A stretch of DNA of 64,000 nucleotides from Kosakonia oryzendophytica (GTDB lineage: Bacteria > Pseudomonadota > Gammaproteobacteria > Enterobacterales > Enterobacteriaceae): the NCBI RefSeq assembly GCF_900094925.1, contig NZ_FMAY01000001.1, positions 617,635 through 681,634 on the forward strand, given 5' to 3'. The notes beneath the pieces are model-generated. The model did no database searches, had not been told where the DNA came from, and saw only the letters and a program-made list of their open reading frames with translations. Made by a program: the position numbers and the translations under genes. Below, in pieces: positions 18,715 to 29,295 of this stretch. How positions within the stretch are numbered: the first letter of the stretch is position 1; the number at the start of each line of letters is the position of its first letter.

Positions 18715-20001
18715 TTATTCAGCCGTTAACAGATTCGCGAGCGTGCGCACACCCAGACCGGTGGCCCCTGCCGCCCACTGCTCCACCGCCGCTTTACGGT
18801 AGGTTGCGGAACAGTCGATATGCAACCAACCCTGCTGATAGTTTTCCACAAAGTGCGACAGAAAACCGGCCGCGGTGCTCGCGCCAGCCGGGAAAGCTGC
18901 ACTGGCAGTATTGTTCAGCTCGGCAAAGTTCGACGGCAGCTGATTACGGTGAAACTCCGCCAGCGGCAAACGCCAGAACGGCTCATTCTCAGCGGCAGCA
19001 CTGCTCAGCAAGCGGCCAGCCAGCGCGTCATCGAAGCTAAACAGCGCATGGTAGTCATTGCCCAGCGCCGTTTTCGCCGCACCCGTTAGCGTGGCGGCGT
19101 CGATGATCAGTTCCGGTTTCTGCGCGGAAGCGTCGATCAGACCATCGGCCAGCACCAGACGCCCTTCAGCATCGGTATTCATGATCTCAACGCTTTTACC
19201 GTTGCGGTAGTGGATAATATCGCCCAATTTAAAGGCGTTACCGCTAATCAGGTTGTCGGCGCAGCAGAGCCACAGTTTGACGCGTTTGTTCAGGCCGCGA
19301 TTAATAGCGAAAGCCAGTGCACCGGTTACCAGTGCCGCGCCCCCCATATCGGATTTCATTGAATCCATAAACGCGCTCTGTTTAATGCTGTAACCGCCGG
19401 AATCGAAGGTAATACCTTTCCCCACCAGCGCGGCATACACCGGCGCATCCGGATTACCGGTTGGGTTATAGTCCAGTGCCAGCAGCACGGGCGGGCGTTC
19501 GGAACCCCGTCCGACAGTATGCAGACCGAGGTAGTTCTGCTCGCGCAGATCCTCACCTTTGGTGATGCGGTAAGCGATTTTATCGCCTCCAACACTGTGC
19601 AGCAGATCCACCGCACGCTGCGCCAGTTGTTCCGGGCCCAGTTCTTCCGCCGGGGCGTTGATGGTGTCGCGTACCCAGTCAATGACTTTCAGGCGGCTAT
19701 CCAGCTCTTTCTGCTCAGCCTCATCAAGCGCCGCCCACTCCACTTTGCGCGTGCCTTTCGGCCCCTTATAACCCGCCCAAAATGCCCAGCTACGATCGGC
19801 ATTCCAGCCTTCACCGCTCAGTGCAACGTGCTTGATGCCCAGGCCGTCGATTTTACGCGCTGCGCGCTGAATAAGCCCCAAATCATCTTTACCGGTCAGG
19901 TGCAGAGCGATGCCGTCATTATTGATGCTGTATGCGGCTTTTTCACCCCAGCGCGCATCGGCAGGTTGCGTGGTTAACGTAATTTTCATGGCTTCTGTCA
20001 T
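18715..20001 (-). CDS. pepB: aminopeptidase B
   Basis: PepB is a cytosolic leucyl-aminopeptidase-family (M17) enzyme with broad specificity. The 428-residue product begins [21 protein letters not shown] and contains the M17 signature [14 protein letters not shown] with metal-ligand residues. [15 protein letters not shown] holds the catalytic lysine region, and KSDMGGAA is also present. Length and sequence agree with E. coli PepB (427 aa). It is downstream of iscX on the same strand, behind a strong hairpin, so its expression may be partly separate from the isc operon. Confidence 0.96.
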   Translation of the reverse strand: MTEAMKITLTTQPADARWGEKAAYSINNDGIALHLTGKDDLGLIQRAARKIDGLGIKHVALSGEGWNADRSWAFWAGYKGPKGTRKVEWAALDEAEQKELDSRLKVIDWVRDTINAPAEELGPEQLAQRAVDLLHSVGGDKIAYRITKGEDLREQNYLGLHTVGRGSERPPVLLALDYNPTGNPDAPVYAALVGKGITFDSGGYSIKQSAFMDSMKSDMGGAALVTGALAFAINRGLNKRVKLWLCCADNLISGNAFKLGDIIHYRNGKSVEIMNTDAEGRLVLADGLIDASAQKPELIIDAATLTGAAKTALGNDYHALFSFDDALAGRLLSSAAAENEPFWRLPLAEFHRNQLPSNFAELNNTASAAFPAGASTAAGFLSHFVENYQQGWLHIDCSATYRKAAVEQWAAGATGLGVRTLANLLTAE

Positions 20002-20031
20002 TTTATTTATCCTTATTAGCGCATTCGTGAA

Positions 20032-20057
20032 AACGGGCCGCCCGAAGGCAGCCCGTT
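20032..20057 (-). terminator. hairpin between iscX and pepB
   Basis: On the minus strand AACGGGCTGCC and GGCGGCCCGTT form an 11-bp stem (one T-G pair) closed by a TTCG tetraloop and followed by TTTTC. It sits 7 bp after the iscX stop. It looks like the terminator of the isc operon, possibly leaky into pepB. Confidence 0.75.
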
Positions 20058-20063
20058 AGATGA

Positions 20064-20264
20064 TTACGATGCTTCGTCTAACCAGACTAGCAGAATCGCT
20101 TCGAGAATTTTTTCATTCGATGCATTCGGATCATCATCAAACTCTTCCAGTTCGCAGATCCACTGATGCATATCGGTGAAACGAACGGTCTTCGGATCGA
20201 GATCCGGGCGGCTGTCATACAGCGCCTCGCCGATTTCACGGCTGTCGGTCCACTTCAGCCCCAT
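20064..20264 (-). CDS. iscX: Fe-S cluster assembly protein IscX
   Basis: IscX is a 66-residue acidic protein that binds IscS and modulates cysteine desulfurase activity according to iron level. The sequence [20 protein letters not shown] through VWLDEAS is the full family length, with the conserved [13 protein letters not shown] segment. The longer in-frame start at 20324 runs through fdx coding sequence and was rejected. It is the last gene of the isc operon, 1 bp after the fdx stop codon, so it is translationally coupled. Confidence 0.96.
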   Translation of the reverse strand: MGLKWTDSREIGEALYDSRPDLDPKTVRFTDMHQWICELEEFDDDPNASNEKILEAILLVWLDEAS

Positions 20265-20265
20265 A

Positions 20266-20601
20266 TCAGTGCTCCCGTGCGTGGTTGATGGTGTAACGCG
20301 GGATCTCAACCACCAGATCTTCATCGGTGACGCGCGCCTGGCAGCCTAAACGGCTTTCCGGCTCCAGCCCCCAGGCTTTATCCAGCATATCATCTTCGTC
20401 TTCACTGCTTTCCGGCAGAGAATCGAAGCCCTCACGCACGACACAGTGACAGGTGGTGCAGGCGCAGGATTTTTCGCAGGCGTGCTCAATTTCGATGCCG
20501 CCGCGCAAGGCAACATCAAGAATGGTTTCACCGCTCTTCGCTTCCAGAACTGCGCCATCCGGACAGAGATCCTGATGAGGCAGAAAAACAATTTTAGGCA
20601 T
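20266..20601 (-). CDS. fdx: ISC-type [2Fe-2S] ferredoxin
   Basis: This ferredoxin donates electrons during Fe-S cluster assembly on IscU. The 111-residue protein has cluster ligands Cys42, Cys48, Cys51 (in [10 protein letters not shown]) and Cys87 (LGCQARV), the adrenodoxin-like spacing of the ISC type. Start [18 protein letters not shown] is canonical. It lies 1 bp after hscA and 1 bp before iscX in the isc operon. Confidence 0.97.
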   Translation of the reverse strand: MPKIVFLPHQDLCPDGAVLEAKSGETILDVALRGGIEIEHACEKSCACTTCHCVVREGFDSLPESSEDEDDMLDKAWGLEPESRLGCQARVTDEDLVVEIPRYTINHAREH

Positions 20602-20602
20602 A

Positions 20603-22453
20603 TTAAACCTCGTCGACGGAATGGCCTTTCAGCGCGGTACGCACGGATTGGTCCATGCGGCGGGCGGCAAATTCCTGGGTTTGTTTATCTACATTTTTAA
20701 TGGCTTGTTCTATCGCGGCGGTATCATCACCCTCGGCAACGGAGCGCAGTTGCGCCACCGCCTCGTCGATGACCGCACGCTCTGCGGCGCTTAACAGCGC
20801 GGCGTCAGCGGCGAGCGCACCGGACAGACTTTCCAGTACGCGCGCGGCTTCCACTTTCTGTTCCGCCAGCATACGTGCTTTCACGTCCTGCCCGGCAAAA
20901 CTCATGGAGTCTTTGATCATGTCGGCGATTTCGCCATCGGTGAGACCGTATGACGGTTTCACCTGAATTGAGGCTTCCACCCCGGTGGATTTCTCCATGG
21001 CGGTCACACTCAGCAAACCATCGGCATCGACCTGGAAGGTGACGCGAATATGCGCGCCGCCAGCGGGAAGCGCAGGAATGCCCCGCAGCGAGAAACGCGC
21101 CAGAGAGCGGCAGTCCTGCACCAGTTCACGCTCGCCCTGCATCACATGGATGGACATCGCAGTTTGACCATCTTTAAAAGTGGTGAACTCCTGTGCGCGC
21201 GCGACCGGAATAGTGGTATTACGCGGGATCACTTTCTCCACCAGGCCGCCCATGGTTTCAAGCCCAAGCGACAGCGGGATCACATCCAGCAACAGCATTT
21301 CGCTGTCCGGCTTGTTGCCGACCAGAATGTCCGCCTGGATTGCCGCGCCAATGGCGACAACCTTATCCGGATCGATCGATGTCAACGGCGTGCGGCCAAA
21401 AAATTCGCCCACACGCTCGCGTACCAGCGGCACGCGGGTTGAGCCGCCGACCATTACCACTTCAAGCACCTCATGCGCTTCCACGCCCGCATCTTTCAGC
21501 GCGCGACGGCAAGAGAGCAGCGTACGTTTCACCAGGGTTGCGATCAGATCGTCGAACTGTGCTCGCGTGATCACACCCTGCCAGCCCGCCACATCGACAG
21601 CTGCGCTGTCGGCATCGCTCAGCGTAATTTTCGCGGCAATGGCCGCATCCAGCAGTTCTCGCTGCAGGCGTGCATCGCTGCGATCGTCAAGCCCCGCCTG
21701 CTCGCGAATAAAGTCTGCCAACAGGTGGTCAAAATCATCCCCACCCAGAGCGGAATCACCGCCGGTGGCCAGTACTTCAAACACCCCGCGGCTAAGACGC
21801 AGGATGGAGATATCAAAGGTACCGCCGCCAAGATCATACACGGCGATCACGCCCTCTTTGCCCGAGTCCAGACCGTAAGCAATGGCTGCCGCGGTCGGTT
21901 CGTTCAGCAGGCGCAGCACGTGCAGCCCCGCCAGCCGCGCGGCATCTTTCGTGCCCTGACGTTGTGCGTCATCAAAATAGGCGGGCACCGTGATCACCAC
22001 ACCGTCGAGATCGCCAGACAGCGTCTGTTGCGCGCGTTCAGCAAGGGCTTTGAGAATATCGGCAGAGACACGAATCGGGTTAACCAGACCGGCCTCGGTG
22101 ACAATCATCGGCAGACCGTTTTCGCTGGACTGGAACTGCCATGGCAGATGTGGATAGCGCGCCTGGATGTCCGCAAGACTACGGCCCATCAGGCGTTTTA
22201 CCGAGCTAATAGTGTTGACCGGATCCAGCGCGGCGTTGCGGCGGGCGTCATAACCCACACTGTGGCTGTCCGCCTGGTAATGCACCACGGAAGGGAGTAA
22301 ATGGCGACCTTCGCTGTCGGCCAGCGTTTCCGCCTGACCGCTGCGCACGGTGGCAACCAGCGAATTGGTGGTGCCAAGGTCGATGCCCGCCCCCAGGCGA
22401 CGCTGATGCGGTGCGGCGCTCAGGCCGGGCTCACTGATTTGTAATAAGGCCAT
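20603..22453 (-). CDS. hscA: Hsp70-type chaperone HscA
   Basis: HscA is the specialised Hsp70 that works with HscB to release the cluster from IscU by recognising its LPPVK motif. The 616-residue protein has the DnaK ATPase signatures ([12 protein letters not shown] near residue 23, [13 protein letters not shown] and [13 protein letters not shown]) and a substrate-binding domain with a C-terminal helical lid. The length equals the E. coli protein. It sits between hscB (17 bp upstream) and fdx. Confidence 0.97.
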   Translation of the reverse strand: MALLQISEPGLSAAPHQRRLGAGIDLGTTNSLVATVRSGQAETLADSEGRHLLPSVVHYQADSHSVGYDARRNAALDPVNTISSVKRLMGRSLADIQARYPHLPWQFQSSENGLPMIVTEAGLVNPIRVSADILKALAERAQQTLSGDLDGVVITVPAYFDDAQRQGTKDAARLAGLHVLRLLNEPTAAAIAYGLDSGKEGVIAVYDLGGGTFDISILRLSRGVFEVLATGGDSALGGDDFDHLLADFIREQAGLDDRSDARLQRELLDAAIAAKITLSDADSAAVDVAGWQGVITRAQFDDLIATLVKRTLLSCRRALKDAGVEAHEVLEVVMVGGSTRVPLVRERVGEFFGRTPLTSIDPDKVVAIGAAIQADILVGNKPDSEMLLLDVIPLSLGLETMGGLVEKVIPRNTTIPVARAQEFTTFKDGQTAMSIHVMQGERELVQDCRSLARFSLRGIPALPAGGAHIRVTFQVDADGLLSVTAMEKSTGVEASIQVKPSYGLTDGEIADMIKDSMSFAGQDVKARMLAEQKVEAARVLESLSGALAADAALLSAAERAVIDEAVAQLRSVAEGDDTAAIEQAIKNVDKQTQEFAARRMDQSVRTALKGHSVDEV

Positions 22454-22470
22454 TGTTTGCTTCCAAAAAA

Positions 22471-22986
22471 TTAAAAACCGAGCAGTTTTTCTTCGAGTTG
22501 TTCTGTTGCGCTGCGCAGTTTATCGAGAAAACGCAGTTTACGCACGGTATCCGCCGCTGCGTCCCACGTTTGAGTATCTAACTGTTCTACCATTAACTGA
22601 TGGCGCGCGTCGTACATCCCTTTCACGCGCGTCTGGAAAGACTCCAGTCGCGTTGCATCTTTCGCACGCTCAATCTCGTCCAGCTCTTCACGTAGCTCCA
22701 GCTGTTCCATCAAAAAAGCGGTATCCCGCACCGTGTGTTGCTCAGAGGCTAAATCAAACCCGTGTAATGACAACAGGTATTCGGCGCGCGTTAGTGGGTT
22801 GCGTAAGGTTTGCCAGGCCTGATTAATGGTGGCAGATTGCTGCACGGCGGCAAGTTGCTCAGCCTGCGGCTGACTGGCAAAGCGGTCAGGATGGAACTGA
22901 CGCTGTAAATCCTGGAAACGTGTCGCCAGCGCCTGCGTGTCGAGTTGGTAATGGGCTGGTAACCCAAAGAGGGTGAAGTAATCCAT
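22471..22986 (-). CDS. hscB: J-protein co-chaperone HscB
   Basis: HscB delivers IscU to HscA and stimulates its ATPase. The product from [15 protein letters not shown] is 171 residues, equal to E. coli HscB, with the J-domain HPD tripeptide in [13 protein letters not shown]-terminal helical IscU-binding domain follows. The in-frame extension to 23049 reads through intergenic sequence and was discarded. It belongs to the isc operon. Confidence 0.97.
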   Translation of the reverse strand: MDYFTLFGLPAHYQLDTQALATRFQDLQRQFHPDRFASQPQAEQLAAVQQSATINQAWQTLRNPLTRAEYLLSLHGFDLASEQHTVRDTAFLMEQLELREELDEIERAKDATRLESFQTRVKGMYDARHQLMVEQLDTQTWDAAADTVRKLRFLDKLRSATEQLEEKLLGF

Positions 22987-23058
22987 AACAGTTCCGGGTG
23001 TGCAATCGAAACAAACCCCACGCACAGAGGCCTGCGGTGGGGTCATCAATGATGGCGA

Positions 23059-23382
23059 TTAAACGTTGAAGCTTTCGCCGCAACCGCACTCATCTTTCAC
23101 GTTCGGGTTGGTGAATTTGAACCCTTCGTTCAGGCCTTCTTTGACAAAGTCCAGTTGAGTACCGTCGAGGAATTGCAGGCTTTTGCCGTCGACCACGACC
23201 TTCACGCCTTTGTCTTCAAACACCGTATCTTCTTCGTTCGGCGCATCGACAAATTCCAGTACATAGGCCATACCAGAACAACCGGAGGTTCTGACCCCCA
23301 GACGCAGACCAAACCCTTTACCTCGGTTGGCCAGGAAGGTATTGACTCGCGCAGCGGCACTGTCGCTCAGGCTAATGGACAT
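23059..23382 (-). CDS. iscA: A-type Fe-S carrier protein IscA
   Basis: IscA is a 107-residue scaffold/carrier that passes Fe-S clusters to apo-proteins. The three conserved cysteines are present: one in TSGCSGMAY (about residue 35) and the C-terminal pair in CGCGESF. The start [17 protein letters not shown] matches the family. It lies 17 bp after iscU and 72 bp before hscB in the operon. Confidence 0.97.
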   Translation of the reverse strand: MSISLSDSAAARVNTFLANRGKGFGLRLGVRTSGCSGMAYVLEFVDAPNEEDTVFEDKGVKVVVDGKSLQFLDGTQLDFVKEGLNEGFKFTNPNVKDECGCGESFNV

Positions 23383-23399
23383 GACAACAACCTCCTGCC

Positions 23400-23786
23400 T
23401 TATTTCGCTTCTTGTTTGCTTTTGTAATCCGCGATGGCGGCTTTAATCGCATCTTCCGCCAGGATGGAGCAGTGAATTTTCACTGGCGGCAGTTCCAGCT
23501 CTTCGGCGATATCGGTGTTTTTGATCGCCTGAGCTTCGTCCAGAGACTTGCCCTTCACCCACTCTGTCACCAGGGAACTGGAGGCGATGGCGGAACCGCA
23601 ACCGTAAGTTTTGAAACGTGCGTCTTCGATAATGCCTTTATCGTTCACTTTGATCTGCAGCTTCATCACGTCGCCGCACGCCGGTGCGCCAACCATACCG
23701 CTGCCAACGCTATCGTCGCCGTTGTCAAAAGAGCCCACGTTGCGCGGATTTTCGTAGTGATCGATTACTTTTTCGCTATAAGCCAT
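23400..23786 (-). CDS. iscU: Fe-S cluster scaffold IscU
   Basis: IscU is the scaffold on which IscS builds [2Fe-2S] clusters. The 128-residue product starts [20 protein letters not shown]. It contains the three ligand cysteines ([17 protein letters not shown] and IHCSILAED) and the HscA recognition sequence LPPVK (in ELPPVKIHC). The upstream extension to 23873 covers the iscS-iscU gap and was rejected. It lies 29 bp after iscS. Confidence 0.97.
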   Translation of the reverse strand: MAYSEKVIDHYENPRNVGSFDNGDDSVGSGMVGAPACGDVMKLQIKVNDKGIIEDARFKTYGCGSAIASSSLVTEWVKGKSLDEAQAIKNTDIAEELELPPVKIHCSILAEDAIKAAIADYKSKQEAK

Positions 23787-23815
23787 TCTAAATTCTCCTG
23801 TTTGCGCAACCGTTA

Positions 23816-25030
23816 TTAATGATGAGCCCATTCGATCGTGGTTAAATCCACGCCCTGTTTGAACATTTCCCACAGCGGGGAGAGTTCGCGCAGACGACCA
23901 ATGGATTTACGCACCAGTGCGATGGTGTAGTCGATCTCTTCTTCGGTGGTAAAACGCCCTAAAGAGAAACGGATGGAGCTGTGTGCCAGCTCATCATTCA
24001 TGCCCAGCGCGCGCAGCACGTAGGACGGTTCCAGGCTTGCAGACGTACAGGCAGAACCAGACGAAACAGCCAGGTCTTTCAGCGCCATGATCAGCGATTC
24101 GCCTTCAACGTAGTTAAAGCTGACGTTGAGAATGTTCGGCGCGCCGTGCTCCAGGTCACCGTTCAGGTAAACTTCTTCGATATCGTTGATGCCATTCCAC
24201 AGACGGCTACGCAGGCCGCGCAGACGCTCCATTTCGGTCGCCATCTCTTCTTTGGCGATGCGGTAGGCTTCACCCATGCCGACGATCTGGTGAACAGGCA
24301 GCGTACCGGAACGCATACCGCGCTCATGACCGCCGCCGTGCATTTGCGCTTCAATGCGTACACGTGGTTTACGTTGCACATACAGCGCGCCAATGCCTTT
24401 CGGACCGTAGATTTTATGGCCGGAGAAGGACATTAAATCCACTTTCAACTGGCTCAGATCGATAGGCAGTTTACCGACGCTCTGCGTTGCATCAACGTGG
24501 TAGATAATACCGCGCGCACGGCACATTTCGCCGATGGTCGCGATGTCCTGCACTACGCCGATTTCGTTATTCACATGCATGATGGACACGAGGATGGTGT
24601 CTTCACGCATCGCTGCTTCCAGCTCTTTCAGGTCGATAATACCGTTGCTTTGTGGAGCCAGGTAAGTCACTTCGAAACCTTCGCGCTCTAACTGGCGACA
24701 GGTATCCAGCACGGCTTTATGTTCGGTTTTGCTGGTGATGATGTGCTTGCCTTTTTTCTGATAAAAGTTGGCTGCACCTTTAATCGCCAGGTTATCGGAT
24801 TCGGTTGCACCGGAAGTGAAGACGATCTCACGCGGATCGGCACCAACCAGCTCAGCAATCTGGTTACGGGCGATATCTACCGCCTCTTCAGCTTGCCAGC
24901 CAAAACGGTGTGAACGGGAAGCAGGGTTACCAAAGGTCCCGTCCAGGGTCAGAAACTGCATCATTTTCTCGGCAACACGCGGGTCCACCGGCGTGGTTGC
25001 GGAGTAGTCGAGATAAATCGGTAATTTCAT
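23816..25030 (-). CDS. iscS: cysteine desulfurase IscS
   Basis: IscS is a PLP enzyme that mobilises sulfur from cysteine for Fe-S clusters, thio-tRNA and thiamine. The 404-residue protein begins [19 protein letters not shown]. The PLP lysine lies in [12 protein letters not shown] and the active-site Cys in [14 protein letters not shown]. Length is identical to E. coli. It lies 119 bp after iscR; in E. coli this gap contains the RyhB-dependent cleavage region that separates iscR from iscSUA. Confidence 0.97.
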   Translation of the reverse strand: MKLPIYLDYSATTPVDPRVAEKMMQFLTLDGTFGNPASRSHRFGWQAEEAVDIARNQIAELVGADPREIVFTSGATESDNLAIKGAANFYQKKGKHIITSKTEHKAVLDTCRQLEREGFEVTYLAPQSNGIIDLKELEAAMREDTILVSIMHVNNEIGVVQDIATIGEMCRARGIIYHVDATQSVGKLPIDLSQLKVDLMSFSGHKIYGPKGIGALYVQRKPRVRIEAQMHGGGHERGMRSGTLPVHQIVGMGEAYRIAKEEMATEMERLRGLRSRLWNGINDIEEVYLNGDLEHGAPNILNVSFNYVEGESLIMALKDLAVSSGSACTSASLEPSYVLRALGMNDELAHSSIRFSLGRFTTEEEIDYTIALVRKSIGRLRELSPLWEMFKQGVDLTTIEWAHH

Positions 25031-25149
25031 TGCTCTTTAAACTCCGTACATCGCTCTAATGCAAGGAATCAGGCAACCGGCTGGATGTACGACCGTGTTA
25101 ACAGGGCACATAACTGTGCCCTGGCCCGATTCTGAATTCTGTTTTTTTA

Positions 25150-25641
25150 TTATGCGCGCAGTTTAACGTCGATAGCGTCTTGTGCGCGGGTCGTGCGATG
25201 AGATTCGTGGGAGTGCTGTCTGCCGGAGACGTCGAGGATTTCCTGGTTATTCACCAGTTCGCCCAGCGTAATGTTATTTAAAAAGTCGGTCAGACGGTCA
25301 CTCAGATCGCGCCACAGCGCGTGGGTCAGGCACTTATCGCCGCCCTGGCAGCCACTTTTCCCCTGGCAACGGGTCGCATCCACGGATTCGTCAACGGCGC
25401 TAATCACTTCACCGACGGCAATGCTGCCCGCTTCTTTACCCAGCAGGTAACCGCCGCCCGGACCACGTACGCTGGCCACCAGGCCATTTTTACGCAGGCG
25501 GGAGAACAACTGCTCCAGATAGGAGAGTGAAATTCCCTGACGCTCAGAAATATCGGCCAACGGAACCGGGCCTGATTCGGAGTTGAGTGCAACGTCCAGC
25601 ATTGCAGTCACGGCATAACGCCCTTTAGATGTCAGTCTCAT
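25150..25641 (-). CDS. iscR: Fe-S-sensing transcriptional regulator IscR
   Basis: IscR is an Rrf2-family regulator that represses the isc operon when it carries a [2Fe-2S] cluster. The 163-residue protein has an N-terminal winged HTH and the ligands Cys92, Cys98, Cys104 and His107 in [17 protein letters not shown]. It is first in the operon and its promoter carries two IscR boxes (25721-25770), as expected for autoregulation. Confidence 0.97.
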   Translation of the reverse strand: MRLTSKGRYAVTAMLDVALNSESGPVPLADISERQGISLSYLEQLFSRLRKNGLVASVRGPGGGYLLGKEAGSIAVGEVISAVDESVDATRCQGKSGCQGGDKCLTHALWRDLSDRLTDFLNNITLGELVNNQEILDVSGRQHSHESHRTTRAQDAIDVKLRA

Positions 25642-25720
25642 GTCTTACTAGCCTCAGACTCGCCCCTGCCCGGGGATTATTATTAAAATGTTAATGTTGC
25701 ATAGCAGTCGCAAGTCTGAC

Positions 25721-25745
25721 ATTCCTGACTAAATTGGTCAACTAT
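25721..25745. promoter_or_regulatory. IscR type-1 binding site
   Basis: ATTCCTGACTAAATTGGTCA plus ACTAT matches the type-1 IscR motif ATASYYGACTRWWWYAGTCRRSTAT at 23 of 25 positions. It lies 80-104 bp upstream of the iscR start codon, directly next to the second site. Confidence 0.85.
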
Positions 25746-25770
25746 TTAGTTGACTGTTTTAGTCAGGTAT
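25746..25770. promoter_or_regulatory. IscR type-1 binding site
   Basis: The 25-bp stretch with the core TTGACTGTTTTAGTCAGG matches the type-1 IscR consensus at 24 of 25 positions. It abuts the site at 25721-25745 without a spacer, reproducing the paired arrangement of the E. coli iscR promoter. Confidence 0.9.
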
Positions 25771-25859
25771 TTATCCTTTCGTGCTGTGGTGTTTATGACC
25801 CGATGGCGCGCCTGCTTTTCTGGACTACGCGTCAGATAAAGCAAAGCAGCCATCCAGCG

Positions 25860-26591
25860 CTATTGCTTTTGGTTCTGCTCAATAGACGCCAGAATGCCGC
25901 GCAGGATATTCAGTTCCTGGCTTTCCGGACGTGCGCGAGTGAACAGACGGCGCAGTTTATTCATCACCTGACCGGGATGGTTTTCACGGATAAACCCGGT
26001 TGCCAGCAGCGTTTGTTCCAGATGCCCATAAAAGCGCTCAAGATCGTCTACCAGCGGGTACGGCGTCTCTTCATGATGAGCGGCCGGGGCATCGCTTGCC
26101 TGCGTCGCCAGCCAGGCCATGCGCACTTCATAAGCTATCACCTGCACCGCCATAGCGAGGTTCAGCGAACTGTATTCCGGGTTAGCGGCGATGGCGACGT
26201 GGTAGTGGCATTTTTGCAGTTCATCGTTGGTCAGACCTACGCGTTCACGGCCAAAGACCAGCGCAACCGGCGCATGTTCCGCCTCGGCAACGCTTTTCAG
26301 ACCACATTCGCGTGGATCCAGCATTGGCCATGGCAACGTACGCGAGCGTGCGCTGGTGCCCACCACCAGACTGCAACCGGTCAGTGCTTCGTCCAGCGTA
26401 TCGACAATGTTTGCATTGCCAATCACATCGCTGGCACCTGCGGCGAGCGCAATAGCCTGAGAGTCCGGTTTAACCAGCGGATTAACCAGCCACAGATTGG
26501 TTAACCCCATTGTTTTCATCGCGCGGGCAACGGAGCCCATATTGCCAGTGTGAGAGGTCTCCACCAGCACAATTCGAATATTTTGCAGCAT
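25860..26591 (-). CDS. trmJ: tRNA (cytidine/uridine-2'-O-)-methyltransferase TrmJ
   Basis: TrmJ is a SPOUT-class enzyme that 2'-O-methylates nucleotide 32 of tRNAs. The 243-residue protein starts [20 protein letters not shown], with the conserved [13 protein letters not shown] motif. It has [12 protein letters not shown] and [12 protein letters not shown], the SpoU knot motifs that bind SAM. The C-terminal extension of about 80 residues is typical for TrmJ. It lies between iscR and the divergent suhB, as in E. coli. Confidence 0.96.
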   Translation of the reverse strand: MLQNIRIVLVETSHTGNMGSVARAMKTMGLTNLWLVNPLVKPDSQAIALAAGASDVIGNANIVDTLDEALTGCSLVVGTSARSRTLPWPMLDPRECGLKSVAEAEHAPVALVFGRERVGLTNDELQKCHYHVAIAANPEYSSLNLAMAVQVIAYEVRMAWLATQASDAPAAHHEETPYPLVDDLERFYGHLEQTLLATGFIRENHPGQVMNKLRRLFTRARPESQELNILRGILASIEQNQKQ

Positions 26592-26679
26592 AGATTTTCA
26601 ACGGCTAAAGAATATTTGCGCATATTACCATAAAGCGAAGACATAATCCGAATTCGCTGCTATCATACGCGCCGTTTTC

Positions 26680-26691
26680 CGTTCTTTAACA
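26680..26691 (+). promoter_or_regulatory. boxA-like element in suhB leader
   Basis: CGTTCTTTAACA lies 17 bp before the suhB ATG and closely resembles boxA (consensus YGCTCTTTA). In E. coli the suhB leader contains a boxA through which SuhB and Nus factors repress their own gene, so the same autoregulation is inferred here. Confidence 0.65.
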
Positions 26692-26708
26692 TCCAGTGAG
26701 AGAGACCG

Positions 26709-27512
26709 ATGCATCCGATGCTGAACATCGCCGTGCGTGCTGCGCGCAAGGCGGGTAATTTAATTGCCAAAAACTACGAAACCCCTGACACCGTAGAAAC
26801 CAGCCAGAAAGGCAGCAATGATTTCGTGACTAACGTTGATAAAGCCGCCGAAGCGGTAATTATTGACACCATCCGCAAATCTTACCCGCAACACACCATC
26901 ATCACCGAAGAGAGTGGTGAGCACGAAGGCGCTGACCAGGATGTACAATGGGTTATCGATCCACTGGATGGCACCACCAACTTTATCAAACGCCTGCCGC
27001 ACTTCGCGGTATCTATCGCCGTTCGTATTAAAGGCCGCACTGAAGTCGCGGTGGTTTACGATCCGATGCGTAACGAACTGTTCACCGCCACGCGCGGCCA
27101 GGGCGCGCAGCTTAACGGTTACCGTCTGCGTGGCAGCACTGCCCGCGATCTGGATGGCACCATCCTGGCGACCGGTTTCCCGTTCAAAGCCAAACAGCAC
27201 GCCACTACCTATGTAAATATCGTCGGTAAACTGTTTACCGAATGCGCGGACTTCCGTCGTACCGGTTCCGCTGCGCTGGATCTGGCCTACGTTGCAGCAG
27301 GCCGCGTTGATGGTTTCTTTGAGATCGCACTGAAGCCGTGGGATTTTGCTGCCGGCGAACTGCTGGTGCGTGAAGCGGGCGGTCTGGTGTGTGATTTCAC
27401 GGGCGGTCATAACTATATGATGACCGGCAACATCGTCGCAGGTAACCCGCGTGTCGTGAAAGCGATGCTGGCGAACATGCGCGAAGAACTGAGCGACGCG
27501 CTGAAACGCTAA
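26709..27512 (+). CDS. suhB: inositol-1-monophosphatase family protein SuhB
   Basis: SuhB is a Mg-dependent inositol monophosphatase that also acts as a subunit of the rRNA antitermination complex. The 267-residue product begins MHPMLNIAVRAARKAGNLIA. The metal-binding motif WVIDPLDGTTNF is at about residues 81-92, EESGEHEG comes before it, and WDFAAGELLVREAGG comes near the C-terminus. Length equals E. coli SuhB. It is divergent from trmJ, with a boxA-like leader element. Confidence 0.97.
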   Translation: MHPMLNIAVRAARKAGNLIAKNYETPDTVETSQKGSNDFVTNVDKAAEAVIIDTIRKSYPQHTIITEESGEHEGADQDVQWVIDPLDGTTNFIKRLPHFAVSIAVRIKGRTEVAVVYDPMRNELFTATRGQGAQLNGYRLRGSTARDLDGTILATGFPFKAKQHATTYVNIVGKLFTECADFRRTGSAALDLAYVAAGRVDGFFEIALKPWDFAAGELLVREAGGLVCDFTGGHNYMMTGNIVAGNPRVVKAMLANMREELSDALKR

Positions 27513-27522
27513 GTTATTAGTG

Positions 27523-27556
27523 GATAGCCCGGTGGCACCATGCCTATCGGGCTATC
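27523..27556. terminator. bidirectional hairpin between suhB and zevB
   Basis: GATAGCCCG (27523-27531) and CGGGCTATC (27548-27556) form a perfect 9-bp stem with a 16-nt loop, between two convergent genes. No strong U-run follows on either side, so termination is plausible but not certain. Confidence 0.5.
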
Positions 27557-27560
27557 ACGC

Positions 27561-28541
27561 TTAAAACGGCCTTAAGCCGCCGCCCGGCGGTAATGCACTG
27601 ACCCACATCACTCCCGCCGCACAAACCAACAGTACGCCCCCGGCCAGCGCCAGCGTCGTCCAGCCCACCTGCCGCCACAGCGATGGCGCCTGATTGCCAC
27701 TGAGTTTTATCGCCAGTTGGCGAAAGCCGTGCACCAGCAATGCCAGCGAACTGATGGTCAGCGACGTACCCGCCGCCATTGCCAGCGCCGATGCGATCCC
27801 CCAGGCAAAGACACCGATCACTTTACTGAACAGTAGCACCATAATGGCCCCGGAACAGGGTCGCATACCCATCGACAAGATAATTGCCAGCCGTGCCCGC
27901 CAGTCCTCACCACTTTGCAGTTGCGACGGCGACGGGAGATGGTGATGCCCACAGCCACAGCCTTCATGATGCACATGATGCGGAGTAAAAGATCGAAATA
28001 CCGGCTTTTTCAGCAGCGCGCGCAGTTGCCTGACAGCACGCCAGCACAGCAGCACACCCAGTGCGCCAACCAGCAAATAGCTACCCTTTTCCAGCCAGTA
28101 GCCACTCATATGCAACTGACGAGCAGGCAACGCCAGTATGCTTAACACGACGACCACCAGCACAATCGCCACCAGCCCCTGCAATAGCGACGAGGCCAGC
28201 GTCAGCCCAATTCCGGAACGCAGTTTCGACGGATGGGTCGCCAGCCAGGTGGTGATCACCACTTTGCCATGCCCTGGCCCTAATGCATGCAGCACACCAT
28301 AGACAAAACTGAACAGCAGCAACGAACCTCCCGTTTTGCCGGGGTTTTCTGCCACGCTTTTTAGCAGGTTGCTCATCTGCATATTCACATCGCGCTGCCA
28401 GACCACGCTTTTTACCATCACCTGCGGCCAGGCTTGCCATAGCCAGAACGCACCAGCAACGGCGAACAATACAAAGAGCGCCAGCGGCCACCAGTGCAGC
28501 AAACGCCGTTTACGCAGTGTGCTCGCCGGGATTACTGACAT
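27561..28541 (-). CDS. zevB: NicO-family metal permease, ZevB-like
   Basis: This is a 326-residue inner-membrane protein with about seven hydrophobic segments. It has the NicO family signatures HALGPGHGKVVI (first half) and MGMRPCSGAIMVLLF (second half). A His/Cys-rich cytoplasmic loop (HHVHHEGCGCGHHH) probably binds metal. Haemophilus influenzae ZevB, of the same family and paired with a ZevA-type DUF1007 protein, takes up zinc; that role is inferred here. The start codon overlaps the end of zevA by 10 bp, so the two are translationally coupled. Confidence 0.8.
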   Translation of the reverse strand: MSVIPASTLRKRRLLHWWPLALFVLFAVAGAFWLWQAWPQVMVKSVVWQRDVNMQMSNLLKSVAENPGKTGGSLLLFSFVYGVLHALGPGHGKVVITTWLATHPSKLRSGIGLTLASSLLQGLVAIVLVVVVLSILALPARQLHMSGYWLEKGSYLLVGALGVLLCWRAVRQLRALLKKPVFRSFTPHHVHHEGCGCGHHHLPSPSQLQSGEDWRARLAIILSMGMRPCSGAIMVLLFSKVIGVFAWGIASALAMAAGTSLTISSLALLVHGFRQLAIKLSGNQAPSLWRQVGWTTLALAGGVLLVCAAGVMWVSALPPGGGLRPF

Positions 28542-29170
28542 GCCAGCGTTACCGTCTGCGCGAATTGTTTACCCAGTTGCATGTCTTCCTCCGGGGCATC
28601 TTCTTTATCCAGCGACTGGGCATAATTCAGCACCTCTTCGCCAGGCTTTGGGGTATGAACCGCCACCTTACACGACGTTTGCAGCGCGCCGGACAGCGAG
28701 GCATCGCTATCATGTTCGTAACTCATGTCCACATAATATGTAGGATCGAAGGTAGCAAAGGTGTATGTCTGGCCGTGAAGAGGCTGCGGTTGCGCGAGAG
28801 GCAGAATAAATGTCAACACCGCCTGGTGTCCCTCCCGCGCCATACCATATTCCGTGGGCCGGTTGAGAAACTTCACCTTCTGCCCGTCGTGCCACACTTC
28901 GGTAAAATAGTGCTGGCCTAATACGTTAGCCATCACTTCCGCCGCCAGCTTTTTCCAGATTTCCTCACCGGGTTTCGCATTGCCCGCGTCGTACAGCAAA
29001 TCCGCGGAGGTGATCTCATCCATCGTCCAGCGCATTTTCAAGCCGGTAAACTGCCCGTTCTCTGCTAATACTTGTGTTTTCAGGCGGATAAAACTATGGG
29101 GGTGCGCCGCCACTGAGAATGATAAAAGCGCGAGAAAAACGCCCCAGGCGCACTGTTTAACTGCTTGCAT
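28532..29170 (-). CDS. zevA: periplasmic DUF1007 protein, ZevA-like
   Basis: The 212-residue protein has a Sec signal peptide (MQAVKQCAWGVFLALLSFSVAA) followed by HPHSF at the predicted mature N-terminus, a histidine pair typical of DUF1007 proteins. The body has conserved MRWTMDEITSADLLYD and FDPTYYVDM segments. In Haemophilus the equivalent ZevA works with ZevB in zinc acquisition. Here the two genes overlap by 10 bp. It is divergent from csiE across 125 bp. No convincing Zur box is seen, so regulation by zinc cannot be claimed. Confidence 0.8.
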   Translation of the reverse strand: MQAVKQCAWGVFLALLSFSVAAHPHSFIRLKTQVLAENGQFTGLKMRWTMDEITSADLLYDAGNAKPGEEIWKKLAAEVMANVLGQHYFTEVWHDGQKVKFLNRPTEYGMAREGHQAVLTFILPLAQPQPLHGQTYTFATFDPTYYVDMSYEHDSDASLSGALQTSCKVAVHTPKPGEEVLNYAQSLDKEDAPEEDMQLGKQFAQTVTLACQ

Positions 29171-29295
29171 ATATTCCTCACGTGAAAAATTCTGTGATGC
29201 TCTCCGGCAATCCTGAAGGAAAGAGCAGCGGCTGCGCTATCGCACAGCATAGCTTTAACTACGCTTATCAAACACCCCTAACTGGAATCTGACAG

